From Torreya grandis (taxonomy: Eukaryota; Streptophyta; Pinopsida; Cupressales; Taxaceae), in assembly GCA_037957365.1 (NCBI GenBank), contig JARHVA010001190.1, forward strand, positions 1,078,001 to 1,142,000: a DNA stretch of 64,000 bases, written 5' to 3'. Numbering within the stretch: position 1 is the first letter of the stretch; each line of letters starts with the position of its first letter. A model generated the notes under the pieces. It searched no databases. It was not told the origin of the DNA and saw nothing but the letters and a program-made list of their open reading frames with translations. This document shows positions 47,589 to 60,092 of this stretch, piece by piece. Made by a program: the position numbers and the translations under genes.

Positions 47589-48239
47589 CATCGTCCCTAG
47601 TAAGTTCCTGTATGTTGCTACAGTGGTACTAGCTAGGAAGAAGGATGGGTCGTACGGGCTTCTCCAGAAGGTTCGTAAGGAACTTCTCCACAATAGTCTG
47701 TCCTTTGATAGACCTTACCAGGATGGATGCCTTCAAGTGGTCCAATGAGGCACAAAAATCATTTGAGGATCTCAAACGAGCTTGTCTCTACTCTAGTTTT
47801 AGATACTACCGATTTCTCCAATTCCTTTGTCATTGAAGGTGATTCTTTTGGATCCAAACTTGGTGCAATACTTTCTCAAGATGACCACCCCATTGCATTT
47901 GAAACCAAGAAATTGATGAATAGGGAACGATAGATGTCAATGTATAGCAAGCAAATGTTAGCCATCCTGCACGCAACAATCAAATGGTGTTAGTTTCTTT
48001 TGGGGAGCAAGTTTTTTATTAAGATTGACCATCTTAGCCTTAAGCACTTGTTGACGCAAGGGACATTAATAGAGGAGCAACACAAGTGGATTGATTGCCT
48101 ACAAGACTATGACTTTGAGATCCTTTATAAGAAATGGAATGAGAATGGAGTTGCAAATGCACTATCATATCTAGAGGAACCCCCTATTTTTCATGCCATC
48201 TCCATTAGTCAACTTGCTTGGATACAAGACCTTTTGTAA
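47589..48239 (+). pseudogene. RT/RNase H remnant, unit B
   Basis: A few RT residues (VVLARKKDGS) join directly to the connection region (RRFVRNFSTIVCPLIDLTRM); the RT palm with the catalytic Asp pair is deleted. RNase H is readable: FVIEGDSFGSKLGAILSQDD, FFIKIDHLSLKHLLTQG and NGVANALSYLEEP. Confidence 0.82.
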
Positions 48240-48385
48240 GACTACTCAACTCACCCTTGCCACAACCAAGCTCAAACAAAAAATTGAAGAGGGGAAAAAG
48301 GGAAAGTTTGGTATGTTCAGAATGATGTCATTTTTTTCAAGGATGCATATACTCAACGGATGAATCCCCCTTGTTCAGAAGACAC

Positions 48386-49350
48386 TTAAGCATGGGCACA
48401 AGTCTCCATTTGCAAGCCATCTTGGATTTCGAGAAACGTCACCTCTAATTTTTTTTTAGAAAAACATGAAGGCAAACATTTTGCTATTTGCAACTTGGTG
48501 TGAGACATGCCAAAGGAGTAAGGTTGAGGGCATTCCTTCCCCACGACTTTTGCAACCAAATGTTTTACAAAATTAAACATGAGCATTGCATACCATCCCC
48601 AAACTGATGGTCAAACAAAGGTGGCCAACAAGTGCTTGGAGTGGTATCTAAGAGTATATGTAGGGGATAAACATAGAAAGTGGGTGGAATGGTTACATTT
48701 GGATGAGTTCTGGTACAACACCACATATCACTCTACCATCAAAATGACAATCTTTAAGGCTTTATATGGGTATGAGCCACCATCTCCATTGGATTGGGTA
48801 ATTCAAAAGGGAAAGGTACCAACAATAGAGGAAGCATTGGAGGAGATGCATAACACTGCAAATCTTGAGGGAGACCTTGGCAGTGAGTGCCAACTTGATG
48901 AAGCATTAGGCAGATCAATACAAGGCAAAGAAGACATTTGAAATCAAGGATATGGTGTTTGTTTAGTGACAACCATATAAACAGGTCAACTTGAAGCATG
49001 CAGGGAAGCAAAAGTTGCAACCAAAATATTAAGGCACATACAGGGTGAGAGTGATGGTGGGGGAAGTTGCGTATGCATTGGAGATACCAAACAAGGTAAG
49101 AATGCACGATGTTTTCCATGTATCATGTTTGAAGAAGAAGAAATAGGAGTGCATATTGTGCCACAAACAAAACTTCTTATCACAGATGGAGGAAGGCTTG
49201 TGTTGGAACCCTAGTCCACTATCAGGGAGTATGTCAGAAAGTCGTGGAATCGGGTTGTGTGAATGTTCAAGGTCAAGTGGATGGGGCTTCGAGTAGAGGA
49301 TGAAACTCTGGAGACAAAGGTTTTTCTAGGCAAGCATCCAAACTTGACAT
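48386..49350 (+). pseudogene. Core-deleted integrase and chromodomain, unit B
   Basis: Integrase zinc-binding remnant, then the same core deletion as unit A, then MSIAYHPQTDGQTKVANKCL and WLHLDEFWYNTTYHSTIKMT at 48,579-48,941. The C-terminal linker (HDVFHVSCLKKKK) is at about 49,100-49,145. A chromodomain-like segment follows at about 49,195-49,350, with EYVRKSWNRVV and FKVKWMGLRVEDETLE. The chromodomain assigns this element to the chromoviruses and would guide integration to chromatin in an active relative. Confidence 0.83.
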
Positions 49351-50695
49351 ATTGTTGGAAAAATGTATGTAAAATGTAAGAGGAGTTCGAGGATTTCCTA
49401 AAAAATAAAAATAAAATCCCAGTGTCCATCAAAAAGAAGATTTCCAAGGCAAGCATCCAAGCTTGTCACTATTTTATCTATTTTTGGATTAATGCAACCC
49501 TAATAGTATAAACCTAAGGATAAATCGGATTGCTTAAGATGTACAATAACTAAAAAATTATGAGTGTAACTAGAAGAATATAGTAACTTACTATATATGG
49601 AAAACATAGAAGAATGAGGTGCTCAACTTGTTTTGGGTTTGTGCAGGTTTGTGATTGGGTATAGTCGTCGACAACAATCTGGAATGTTCTTGTGAATGCT
49701 TGAATATGGAAACAAGAGTTTGCACGAGCCTAGACAAGTTTGCGCTTCTTAGACCTAGACACCTGCATAGTGCGCCATTGTCTGCTCAGGGGTGGAATTG
49801 TCTTGCTTGCATACACTGATCTGTGACAATTTTTATTGATGTGCTTGCATTTGCTAAGGGCTCCTGTTTTTTCAAATGTCTTTGATTCTGCACGAATAGC
49901 TTTGTTATCCTTCTCTTTGCTTCAAACCCTAGCTCTGCACAATAAGATCAAATGTAAAATAGGGATAATGGGCGAAAGGGAAGGGTTGAGCTGACCTTAG
50001 CCAACCTCTGTGGCTAAGCACTATCTACGTATCCACTACTCCAAAGAGGGAAGTCAAACTAAATGTAGTTCTCCCTCCTAGTTGAGTGTGTGCAAACCTG
50101 TGTATGGATTTCAACACTTGATGACTTGTGATTTTATCTTGCAGTGATGTTCAGACTTAGCTCAGGGCTTTCTCCTTTGAGGGATTTCAGATTTGGGAGC
50201 TTTAGGGAAGTTCCTCTCAATGTGCAGAGTGATTCCCAGTGATAGATAAGTGCTAGATGATAATAGGCTTAGGCTTGATATTTTTATATAGTTGACTCTT
50301 TGGGTAATTTCCTCCAAACTGACATGCAAAATGTACGAGTTGACCCATATGAGCAATTCGAATTTGGCAAAATAGTAGTTAAAGGGCACGTGGGTAAGTC
50401 CGACCTAAGTGGACAGGGCTGTGGTGGCAGAATTGTTCTAAGGATGTGCAGACCTGTCCATAGAACATGAACAATGATATGAGATCAGGGGACAACTTGA
50501 GAATGATATTTAGATGTTCATAGAGAGACTAGGGAAATATTGTATAACAGTTATGACAATTTAGGAAGGTTGAGCCTGCATATGGATAAATGGCTAAGGA
50601 ACAATGTGAGCAAACTTCATATATGTGTGCATATGTCAAGTATGAAAAAGGTTGGTCAAGTTACAAATTGTGAAGTGTCTAATACCAAATATGAG
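49351..50695. other. Unassigned DNA, possibly LTR-derived
   Basis: About 1.3 kb with no gene recognised. Its right end is notable: on the minus strand, a purine run (AAAGGGGGGCAAA) is followed by TGTCAACAC at 50,703. That could be a polypurine tract and LTR start of a minus-strand element, but no second copy of such an LTR is visible in the window. Confidence 0.3.
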
Positions 50696-53600
50696 TGTTG
50701 ACATTTGCCCCCCTTTATTCTAGTAATGGAATTGCTAGAGTAAAAGGATAGGGGATAATACCTGAGGATAACCATGACGGGTGTGCTCAAGTAGGTACTA
50801 AGTGTTGCGCCTTGCTTCATGCAAACTTGCACTAAATCATATAGAAATCAGTATTCACTTATGATATAAATCTGAAATAAAACATTGAACATACGTAAAA
50901 TGAAATATTAAGGAATGAATACCCCTATATTTATGCGCACCAAGATGTCTTTTGGAAACTTGTCTTTTGAAGATAATAGAGAATGGGGTGATTATGCCCC
51001 TTGGAGATGCTAGTGTAAAAGCATGAGTTGAGATGAATATGCCCCAACCCTCATTGAAAATGGAGAAGTGCCTAGAAGTTAAGTCATGCATAACTTAAGC
51101 TACGCACAACTCACAATATCTGAGTAATGGAATCCAATATGGGTTCCAACAAATTTGAGAAATGATCGAGAATCTGTGTAAAGTCTTTAAATGATCTGCT
51201 TTAGACGGTTCATATGATTCAACTTGAGTAATGCTTGGGTATAAGTTTTTTGTAGAATGTGACACATATTGCCTTACATATGTTTTAATCCAATAATAAG
51301 TGTAATTCTTGTCCAACAACTTGTCCCAAAGTATCATAATATCTGAGAAAATGTGAACTTATGCCTTGCATATGCTCCCAATCTAATGATATGTGTAATT
51401 TGATTCATATGATATGTGAAATGCTTTCATAGAATTTATGAAATGCCACTCATAATCTTGTAAACTTATGACATATGCCCTCAATTGTGTCAAACCTGTC
51501 CTAATTTGAATAAAATCTATGTTGGCAATTTGAGTCATTGATGTCTGTAATATTGTCATTGATGTCAAAGGATGAATGTGCTATCATGCATTAATGTCAA
51601 AGGATGAGTTGAATAGACTTGTGGAGTAAATCGGGTTTGTGAAGAGCTTCTACTTATAAAATAAGTAAAGCAGTCTTGAGAACCCGAATGGGTCTTGTAG
51701 TGCAAATTAGGATTCCAAAACAACTTTACTTCTCTCAACTTTATAAGTTAAGTTGTCCTGAGAACCTGAATGGATCTAGCAGTGTTAATCGGGTTTATGC
51801 AACGACTTTACTTGTCTCATTTTTATAAGTCAAGTTGTCTCAAGAACCCGAAAGGGTCTAGAAGAGTTGATCGGAGTTTTGCAACAACTTAGTTCATTCT
51901 AATAAGTTAAGCAAAGTTGAAAACCCAAATGGGTCTGGAAGAGTTGATCGGGTTTCTAAAGTTTACTCCTTCCAAGTCTATAAGTCATGCTGAATGAAGA
52001 ACCTGAAATGGTCTTGAAGAATTCTTTCGAAAAAATTGGCAAAGACAATTCTTTCGGAAATATTGGCAAGGACAAATCTTTCGAACAAAAAGCCCGCGGA
52101 AATTGTTCCGAAGGGCATGTAGACGCCTGCAAGAAAGCCGAAGGGTAGTGGACCGTTTCAAAAAGCCGAAGGGATCTTTTCAAGAAGTCTGAAGGGTATT
52201 TGGACCCTTTTAGAAAAGCCGAAGGGCACTTCTCAAAAAGTCCGAAGGGCAGGTGGACCATTCAATAAAGCCGAAGGGCACTTCTCAAGAAATTCGAAGG
52301 GCAAGTGGACCGTTCAGAAAAGCAAAAGGGTAGTCCCAACAAGTTCGAAGGGTATGAGGACCATTCAAGACTTTCGAAGGGACTGTTACAAAAAAGTTGA
52401 AGGGTACATTTACAAAGCCCCGAAGGGTATGTATTCTAAACAAAAGTGCCGAAAGGGGACTTGGACAAAAATTCCACGAAAATTGTCCCGAAGGGGACAT
52501 GTTAAAGTTCGAGCAAGTCTGAAGAGATCGACGAAGGGGAAGCAAATCAAAGATGCCGAAAGAAGCGAGATGAAGTCAACATGTCGGAGGTTAATGATCT
52601 AGTCAACATAAAGAGCAAGCATCTTTGATGATCCAATGACACACACAAGTCAGGACTAAGAAGATCCAATGGAGCGATTGGATCCAAAGCCTTAAAAGTG
52701 CTCGAAGGTCAATGCACAGTGGCAAAGTTAAAGACTGAGCAAGTCTGGTAAGATCTATCAAAGTGAAAGCTCTCATGAATGCTGTGACAAGCGAGATATA
52801 GTGAAATCTGTCAAAGATTAATGCCTGACTAAAGTTATGGATCGAGCATATTCAAATAAATTGAAAGGAGTAAAAGCCAACCAATCATATAGAAAATATC
52901 GAGATGTGGGAAATAGCTCGATGGTTAATGCAAGAGAGATCGACGGTTCTATTTTAAAATGGAAATATCTGACAGTTCAAGACAGACAGTGATTGACACC
53001 AAAGACAAGATGAATAATCCTAGATTAAAGACATGACCAGACAGACGGTGAACTAGAGTCTACACGAAGCTCACGATCAATCCTCGATTACAGAAGCGGC
53101 GCAATTATGACTAGAATCCAACAGTTGCCAAAAATAGAAAGGAGATCTGACCATTGCAATGTGATGCATGAACCGAGACACGGGAAAGAGCATAAGTCAA
53201 AATCGCTTTTAATGAGAACCGGTTAATTGTAGTTGAAGTGTGAACGCAATTGGAGATAGAAAATCCTAAGCTACATTGTCTATACATATATGACATCTTG
53301 AACATTGAAAAATGCTTTTTGCCGCTGATGCTGTTGGCATTGCAATTTGAAGAGAAAGAGGAATAGAGGCAAGAAGAGGACATTGATGTGTCAAACAAAG
53401 AATATATAAAAGACACAGGAAGAGAGGCCAAAGTAGCTGGTGTAAATGGATTGTGTCAAACAGAGGATATAACGACAGAGAACCAGTAAGGCAGAGAGGA
53501 AAATAAAATACTGTCGATGATAGACGTATACAAATAAAGTAAAAGGCAGAAAGGAAAGGGAATGAAGTGTGTCCAACTGGAATATATCCAGACACAAACA

Positions 53601-54263
53601 GAGTGAGGTAGAGAGGAAGAAAAAGCACACAGAGAATGAGCATAAAGTGAGGCAGAGAAAAAGAAAGGGCACACAGTGGATATGCAGAGAATGAGCAGAG
53701 AAGAAGAATAGGCATACACAAAATAAGCCAAGAGTGAGCGGTTACAGACTAGAGTTGTAACAAAGAAACTGAATTGGATTCATTTGTGAATCTATCTTGT
53801 ATGTTGGAGTTGTAACTCCATAGTTCTGATTGGTTGGTGCCATCAGACAAACTGAGTTGGTGCGCAGTTAGGGGATTGGAGTCTCCTTAGGGTTGGTGCC
53901 CTTAAATCTTATAACCAGTAGGTTAAACTGAGTTGGTGCTCAGTTAGGGGATTGGTGTCTCTTTAGGGAGTGGGCGCTTCCATAGACTGGGTGCTCTTGA
54001 CTGTAAGCAGTGAGGTTAGCCAGTGAGGCATTTAACTGTGAGGCTGGATTAGAACAATAAATTCTAGTAGCTATTTTCACCGTGGTTTTTCCCTTTGGGT
54101 TTTCCACGTATAAATCTGATGTACTGTGCTTTTGTGTGTGTGTGCTCTCTACATTTGTTCTTTGATATGCATATGCTTTGTATCTTCATTAAAAAGTTAA
54201 AGAACTAGTTTTTAGCTGATCTATTGATTCACCCCCCCTCTCAGTAGATAGTTGTGTTCAACA
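50696..54263 (+). repeat. Candidate long solo LTR, plus orientation
   Basis: Starts TGTTGACATTTGCCCCCC and ends TTGTGTTCAACA, so the ends match as TGTTGA...TCAACA. The last 300 bases (GTGGTTTTTCCC...TTCCACGTATAAATC, then CACCCCCCCTCTCAG) closely resemble 3' ends of plant LTRs. No primer binding site follows and no flanking direct repeat is clear, so it may be a recombined or truncated LTR. It contains a CGAAGGG array (52,018-52,560) and AGAG/CAGAGAATGAG simple repeats (about 53,460-53,720). Confidence 0.5.
52018..52560 (+). repeat. CGAAGGG tandem array, plus orientation
   Basis: Roughly ten units averaging 52 bp, each built of two half-units of about 26 bp containing GCCGAAGGGC or TCCGAAGGGC, alternating with CTTCTCAAAAAG and GTGGACCATTCAA words. 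The best pair of adjacent full units is at about 52,215-52,320. GCCGAAGGGC can itself form a tiny stem (GCC/GGC). The array lies inside the LTR-like tract and codes nothing convincing. Confidence 0.7.
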
Positions 54264-57200
54264 ATCTATAATAATTTGTGTAAATTTGTACCATGCTGAA
54301 GTATTTTGTGTCCACAATTTAAATTTTCTCGGTGCCAAAACTTTAAAATATTTGGTTGTGGAGGCTCAATATCTAAGACAAAGCACTATGTAGGCCCCCT
54401 TTTAAGGTGGGATGTAGTCTACAAATTACTCATCTCAAAAGAAAGAGTTATACACATCATGTTATATAGAAAAAAATATACGTGGTGTAAAACATGTACT
54501 GAAAAATATGTTATCATAATAAGAATAAATCATCTGAGTATATATGAAACATGTATCCTGAGGCATAGAAGCATCATGTCAAGATAGATATAGCAATGAG
54601 GAACACAGTGAATAGTCAACATAGCAATGAGCATCCATAAACTGAGTAATAACTATGCGGAAGGTGCAATGGCACCGCAAACAAGAAGAGTGTGTGATAG
54701 AGATCATGGCACAACAAGCTCAACAAATGATCTTAGATTTATCCACACGGTAAAATAGAGTCACGCTATGTGAAGGCCATGATGCACACACAATAGCACT
54801 CAATGACACACAAGGCAAGAGCCATAAACAACAAACAATCAAATGCCATACAAAAATAGAGTCAAACACAATGGATAATCAAATGTCACACAGAATCAAA
54901 GTCAAACACAATGGATAATCAAATGTCACACAGAATCAAAGTCAAACACAATGGACAATCAAATGACACATATAATTAGATTCAAACACAATGGACAATC
55001 AAATGTCACACAAAATTAGAGTCAATCATGAATCGAGAAAAAGTCACACAATTTAATACACAAGCAAGTATTACATTATGTAACACAAAACAACATCAGT
55101 TACACATAGAACAAGCAAGGGTAGTCTACACTATCAATGCATGTCATCATCGCATATAGCAAATTATAGTATCCAATGAAATAACATTCTAATTAGTATG
55201 GGTTGGAGCAAAACATGTGTAATCATGTAAAGAAGCTCAATATGATCAATGCACCTAGTCAAAATTATAGATAAAACTGATGTAAAGTAGGAAGATGCCT
55301 TCAGTGAAAACATGCCCCCAATGTAGGAAGGTAGCTCTTGGGTCTAGGAATGCCCTGCATCTGTGTCCATGTCATATGAAACCTATATATCCTACAGCTC
55401 ACTCATGTATACCTTAAAACACATACACATAGAAAAAACCAGCACTACAAAGTACTATATATGATAAAACATAAAACAAATCATGTAAACAAGCAATATA
55501 TGTCATGCATAGGTTCTGGTTTTGATTTTTTTGTATGTTTCAGAGGTTTATATTTTTATAATTCTTTTGTAATATTAACTAATGATCCCATCAATGGAAT
55601 GCTCACATATAGGTCTTGTGTCAAACGTGACTAATGTTACCTGTTGCAATCAAATAGTAATGTGTATCTGTGTCATAATCCGAAAAATAATCTCGTGCTA
55701 TGACATATCTATCATGATCATCATCAACCATATAATCATTTGTATGTTGCCTACCTCTATGAAGCATATTATTGCGTGGAATCTGATGCATAATAGAAGA
55801 ATGTGCCAATGTTCGCCATGGAACACACAAATGAGTCCGTAATACAACTCTAGGACATGATGGAGTAGATAATGGCTCTCATGAGACTTGAATAAACCTC
55901 TGATATAATGGACACTGTAGTATCAAACGTCTAGGAAATTTACTATCTTCCTTTGAGTTATCTAAGTAGGATGAACCTTAGTAGGTTGTTCAATTGACTG
56001 CAATAGTGGAAGGGGTGGAGGAGGAATAATCCCCTATTGAAGAGGATATTCATATGGAATACTTGAAATTGTGACTGTTGTCAACCTGGAGTTGCACCCT
56101 GAATCGAAGACGTGTTGAAATGGCTAATCCTCTCTCCAGTTGAGACAATGGGATCTTCTCACGAGGGTGGGTGCCTCAATGGTGAGAAGAACGTCTAGAG
56201 AAGGCTGGTTCCTGTAAGATGTATCAGACCCTGCACCCTTGTGAAGGTAGTTTTGAGCCTTCACTGTCTGCTGGAACATGAAAATAATCCGAAGTTGTGG
56301 GTGACCTACTAAGTGGATTGAGTCTCTAGATTATGAGGGCTAGCTCCCTTAGGTGTATCTCTACTCTGTGTTGCGGACTACCATGGAAAAGGGAGAAAGA
56401 AACTTGAAGGGGAAATCCTACCTAATGACGGTGATACACCAAAATGTTGATCCACCCTACTTGGAACTTTGAACACTGAACAAACAAGGGAAAATGAAGA
56501 CCTTTGATTTCAACTGATCAATACGCATAAGTATTTCATGAGAAGGTTCGATCCAATGACGAAAATGTGAGGGAAAATGATGGAGAGAGGTCTGATACAA
56601 GACACTTTACAGCCACTTAACATCCACTTACAACTTCAGCAAAAGACATTTAAAATACTGAACATGACCTGCATAACATGATAAGCTAGCAACTAGGTAC
56701 GAATCAGAGTTTGGAAAGGGAGAGAAATCTACCATGTATGCAAATTGTTGAATGAATGTACACTATGCCAACGCTTTAAATCTGAAAGTATAGTCCTATT
56801 GATTAAAGAGGTTACACAACTCACCAATGGCAGAGTCTGGTCTTACCAAGAGGGATGGATTTTTTTACAACGCTGAAAAGCCATTAATATAAAAAATTAC
56901 AAAAAGCCAAGAGATTGGCGTTTGAAAATAGAGAGTAAACTCAAATCAACTCAGCGTTTACAAAAGTCTATTTTGTCTTGCATGAAAATTCCTTGCGTCG
57001 AAAAAGAAGAAGAAAAATGCAAGCTTTGGATGCATGAAATCTACGAATAGATGTCTTGACTTGAAAACCAGTCAACTCCAAAACAAGATTAGTCAAATCC
57101 ACTCGAACTGCTGGAACGTTTGAAAGTCTTCTCTTTGCATGAAATCAATGCAAATGCCAAATTAAGAATCACGTTTGAACCACCAGAACGTTTGAAACTT

Positions 57201-57300
57201 TGAGACAAACAAGAGTGCGTGCATGGAATTGCTTTTGTTTAAGCTTTCCACTGTTCCACTACTCGAGTCCTTATGCAAATCGAGCCTCTGTTTAAGAACT
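54264..57300. other. Unassigned repetitive region between two LTR-like tracts
   Basis: About 3 kb. It holds a 40-bp tandem repeat at 54,821-55,020. On the minus strand around 55,980-56,100 there are Pro-rich coding fragments (PPPPLPLLQS) that might be old gag sequence. I see no intact gene; frames at 54,306 and 55,582 have no signature. Confidence 0.4.
54821..55020 (+). repeat. Five-unit 40-bp tandem repeat
   Basis: Units begin at 54,861, 54,901, 54,941 and 54,981 exactly 40 bases apart (GTCAAACACAATGGATAATC, then AAATGTCACACAGAATCAAA), with a decayed unit before at 54,821. Adjacent units 1 and 2 are identical; units 3 and 4 share their own variants (GGACAATC, ATTAGA). The length corresponds to nearly four helical turns. 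Confidence 0.85.
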
Positions 57301-58992
57301 GAAGGTGATGTGTTAGAATGATCAAATTTGGATGCGTCTATCCCTGTTCATCCCTGTTGCATGCTCTTGTATTCTAAGACTATCTAAGCATGTTCACTAT
57401 CTGTATTTGTCTTTTCCACGAATCTTCTCTTATGCCATTGTTCATGCGCATGTTCATCTTGTATTTCCGTCGGGTTTCTACATCTAACATTTGTGTTTTG
57501 ATTCTTCGGGTCATCTTTTCCCATGGATTTTGTTCTCTGCATTTGTCTGTGTTTTTACTGTATCTATTTTTTCTGCGTTAGTCTTTGCTTTCGGGCAGCT
57601 TTTCTGTTCATGGACTCTTCTTTGTATTCCATCCGGGTCTGTGCTTCCTTTATTATGTGTTCTATCTGTTTATGGCTTTAGCAGACAGGTTCGAGATTTT
57701 TGTATATGTTCTTCGGACAAATTGTTCGAAGGACTCTGTTCTTTCTTCCGCGGCTTGTTCTTTGTCTTGGCCTTGTTCTCTGTCTTGGCTGTGTTCACGC
57801 TTTAGCCTTCCGGCTTTTGGTTTTTGTTTGTGGCCTTGTCTTTTCTATCAGGCTTTTTGTCCCTCCTGAATTCCTTCGGACAAAAAGTCCGAAGGAAATT
57901 CTTTTCCGTTTGTGCCTTTCGCTTTTATTTCTATCGGGCTTTTCCTCGGGTACATCCTCCGTGGGGTCTTTTTCCGAATTCCTTTGGACAAAAAGTCCAA
58001 AGGAATTTGTCTCCTTTGGCTATCTTTCCTCGAAGGGCATTTGCCCCTCGAGAATTTTCGAAATGTCCCTGACACTATGAAGGTGCCCTCCGCAAGGGCT
58101 TTTGCTTCCCAAAAGTGCCCTTCAGGGTTTTACAAAAGGCCCTGTCTTTGGCTTTGGTGCCCCCCACAAGGGTATGTTCTTCCAGAAGTGCCCTTCGGAA
58201 GAATTGTAAAGGCCACCTCACTACATAAGTGCCCTCCGCAATGGCTATTCGTCCTCAAAAGTGCCTTTCGAAACTTTTGAAAGGGTCCTACCACCGACCA
58301 AGTGCCCTCCGCAAGGGCTATTCATCCTCAAAAGTGCCTTTTGGAACTTTTGAAAGGGTCCTACCGTCGACCAAGTGCCCTCCGCAAGGGCAAGGGTCCT
58401 TCGGAAAAATTGATTTTGTCCTTCAAAACTTTTGCCAAGGTCTTCTTCGTGCTTGAAGTGTCCCCCGCAAGGGCACATACCCTTCGGGGAAATTGTAAAC
58501 GTCCCTATGCAACGCCCAGATGCCCTCCACAAGGGCACTTCTCCTTAAAACATACCTTTTGGGGTTTTTTGTTAATAACCCTTCGGAACTTTTGAAAAGT
58601 CCACCTTGCCAATGAAAAAGCCCTCCGAAAGAAATCACCTGCTCAAGACCCTTTCGGGCTTTACAAGCTCCATTACTTAAAAAAAAAACTTTATAAGACA
58701 ACTACCTCGCAAAACCCGATCCACTCGTAATTGCATTTGTAGATCCAATCGGGCTTATTGACTGCTTCAGCTTATAAAAGCTAATAAGACATGCACCCTG
58801 GTAAACCCGAATTGCTCAATAAGTGCTAGAAATGATCATTGCTTGATGGGAATACACCTGTACCTGCACAAAAGTGACTTATCCTCAATTTCTCAAGGGT
58901 CAAGACTTGGTTTTCAAGGCAAATGGTCATGGTGAGTGAAGTTTCAAATGGTAATGGTGACGATTTGGCCTGTGGGGCAAAATTGTCAACAG
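57300..58992 (-). repeat. Candidate LTR tract, minus orientation
   Basis: Read on the minus strand it starts TGTTGACAATTTTGCCCC at 58,992, the same start as the tract at 50,696. It contains GGGTTT and AACCCGA words near 58,690-58,820 and a CGAAGGG-type array at 57,860-58,660, in the same order as the plus-strand tract. Beyond these shared features the two are only weakly alike, so they are related rather than recent copies. The far end (near 57,300) is not defined. It cuts into the Tat-type protease at its right border. Confidence 0.45.
57860..58660 (-). repeat. CGAAGGG-type array, minus orientation
   Basis: On the plus strand it reads as CCTTCGG and GTGCCCTCCGCAAGGGC units with AACTTTTGAAAGGGTCCTACC linkers, two of which (about 58,240-58,320 and 58,310-58,390) are near-identical 68- to 72-bp repeats. 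The reverse complement carries the same GAAGGGCAC-type words as 52,018-52,560. Confidence 0.68.
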
Positions 58993-60050
58993 TGACCACC
59001 TATTGCCATGTATATACTTATCACATTTGTGTACTGAAGATGCTATTGCACATATCTTATGTATCCATGAACGCCCTAACAACATGTCAAATGCCCCTAT
59101 ACTCGGTAAAACTAAGAATAAAGCAGAAACTATGGCAAGACCCACTTAAAGTGGTAGTACAATCCTCACAAGAAGTTTATGTTTCCGTCCATCAAATCCC
59201 TTAACCGTCTTCGTTGTATCCATCAAATATGCTTGTGCATGTTCAAGACTAGTAAGGAGTGTCATGAGGCAAATAATTTCACATAAACCATTATCCATCA
59301 TGAGACTGTGTATAGGCTACAAATCAATGTATGTGTGTACAAACAATGCCTCATCATAATACTCATCATGAACAATCTCATGCTCATCAAATGTGACAGT
59401 AGGATTGTGTATTTGTATAGTGTGGAGTGTGCCAATGATACCATCTAAGGGATGTTCTTCCTTAGTTCTAGAAAGTTAAGAAGTTATATGAGAATGTGCA
59501 TTGTAAGTCATATGCAATTCAGGGTTAGTAGTACTCTTTTGTGCTGCATGATTGGGAAAGGGATTGGAAAAGATTTTCAATTTAGCATTCGCATTTGGCT
59601 GTACCTTTGAATCATCTGTAGATGTGTTAAGATCAATTGCATTGTCATCTATAAAATCTTGTATCTTATGTCGCAAACTGATGCATCTATTAGTTGCATG
59701 TCCTATGCATGTATGATAATCACAATATTCATTATTGTCGAATCCCTTAGGTTGAGGCTTACTCATATAGACTTCTTTTTGGGGAGGGAGAGATATAAGA
59801 TTGCACTCAAATAACTTTTGTAATACCTTGTGAAGAAATTTTGGTAAGTGTGAAAATTGTCTCCTTGGGAGCTGAGAGAAAAAGATGATTAGTTGGCATT
59901 GTTTTTGCATCATTCTTATTATAACTTGCTTTTGATTTGAAAGTTGGTTTACTTAGAAACTTTGCTTTAGACATGGTTAGAGGGTTGGACTCATACTTTA
60001 GCTTATTTATTGCAACAAGTTTAACTTCTCTATCTTTAATTGTGTAACAT
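58993..60050 (-). pseudogene. Tat-lineage gypsy gag/protease fragment
   Basis: Minus strand. The gag C-terminal part is open at 59,476-59,913 and contains PKGFDNNEYCDYHTCIGHAT, then NRCISLRHKIQDFID: a Cys-x2-His...His...Cys knuckle and LRHKIQDLID signature known from Tat/Ogre-type gypsy elements. Protease-like sequence follows at about 59,000-59,330, with LMMDNGLCEI where the family has an Asp-Asn-Gly active site, and MLLGRSWIHKICAIASSVHK near 59,040-59,090. It ends abruptly at the LTR-like start at 58,992; RT and integrase are absent. Upstream gag is lost near 60,050, just before the LTR at 60,093. Confidence 0.75.
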
Positions 60051-60092
60051 AGGTTATTAAAATATTGGAATCACTTGAACACAATAGACTCA

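Larger units (their letters stand above)
42365..49229 (+). repeat. Tandem duplication, unit B
   Basis: Second copy of unit A. Compared with A it has about 80 extra bases in the MITE, a 1.76-kb LINE fragment that replaces about 250 bases before RT, and a loss of about 540 bases of RT at about 47,650. It has no 42-bp local duplication. Its right side runs on into the chromodomain, so it keeps the original 3' continuation of the element. Confidence 0.85.

Noticed and set aside
52018..52560. Evenly spaced short repeats that could suggest a CRISPR array
   Set aside because: Units are imperfect, spacers are themselves repeated, there are no cas genes and the DNA is plant nuclear; it is a tandem array in an LTR-like tract.
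53266..53731. Overlapping minus-strand ORFs rich in Leu, Phe, Ser and Cys
   Set aside because: They are produced by AGAG/GAGAATGAG simple repeats read in reverse; several frames are open at once and none has a domain.
57390..58600. Several long overlapping ORFs on both strands
   Set aside because: Open frames on both strands follow from the repetitive, T-rich and CGAAGGG-array DNA; no conserved domain, and composition is that of the array.
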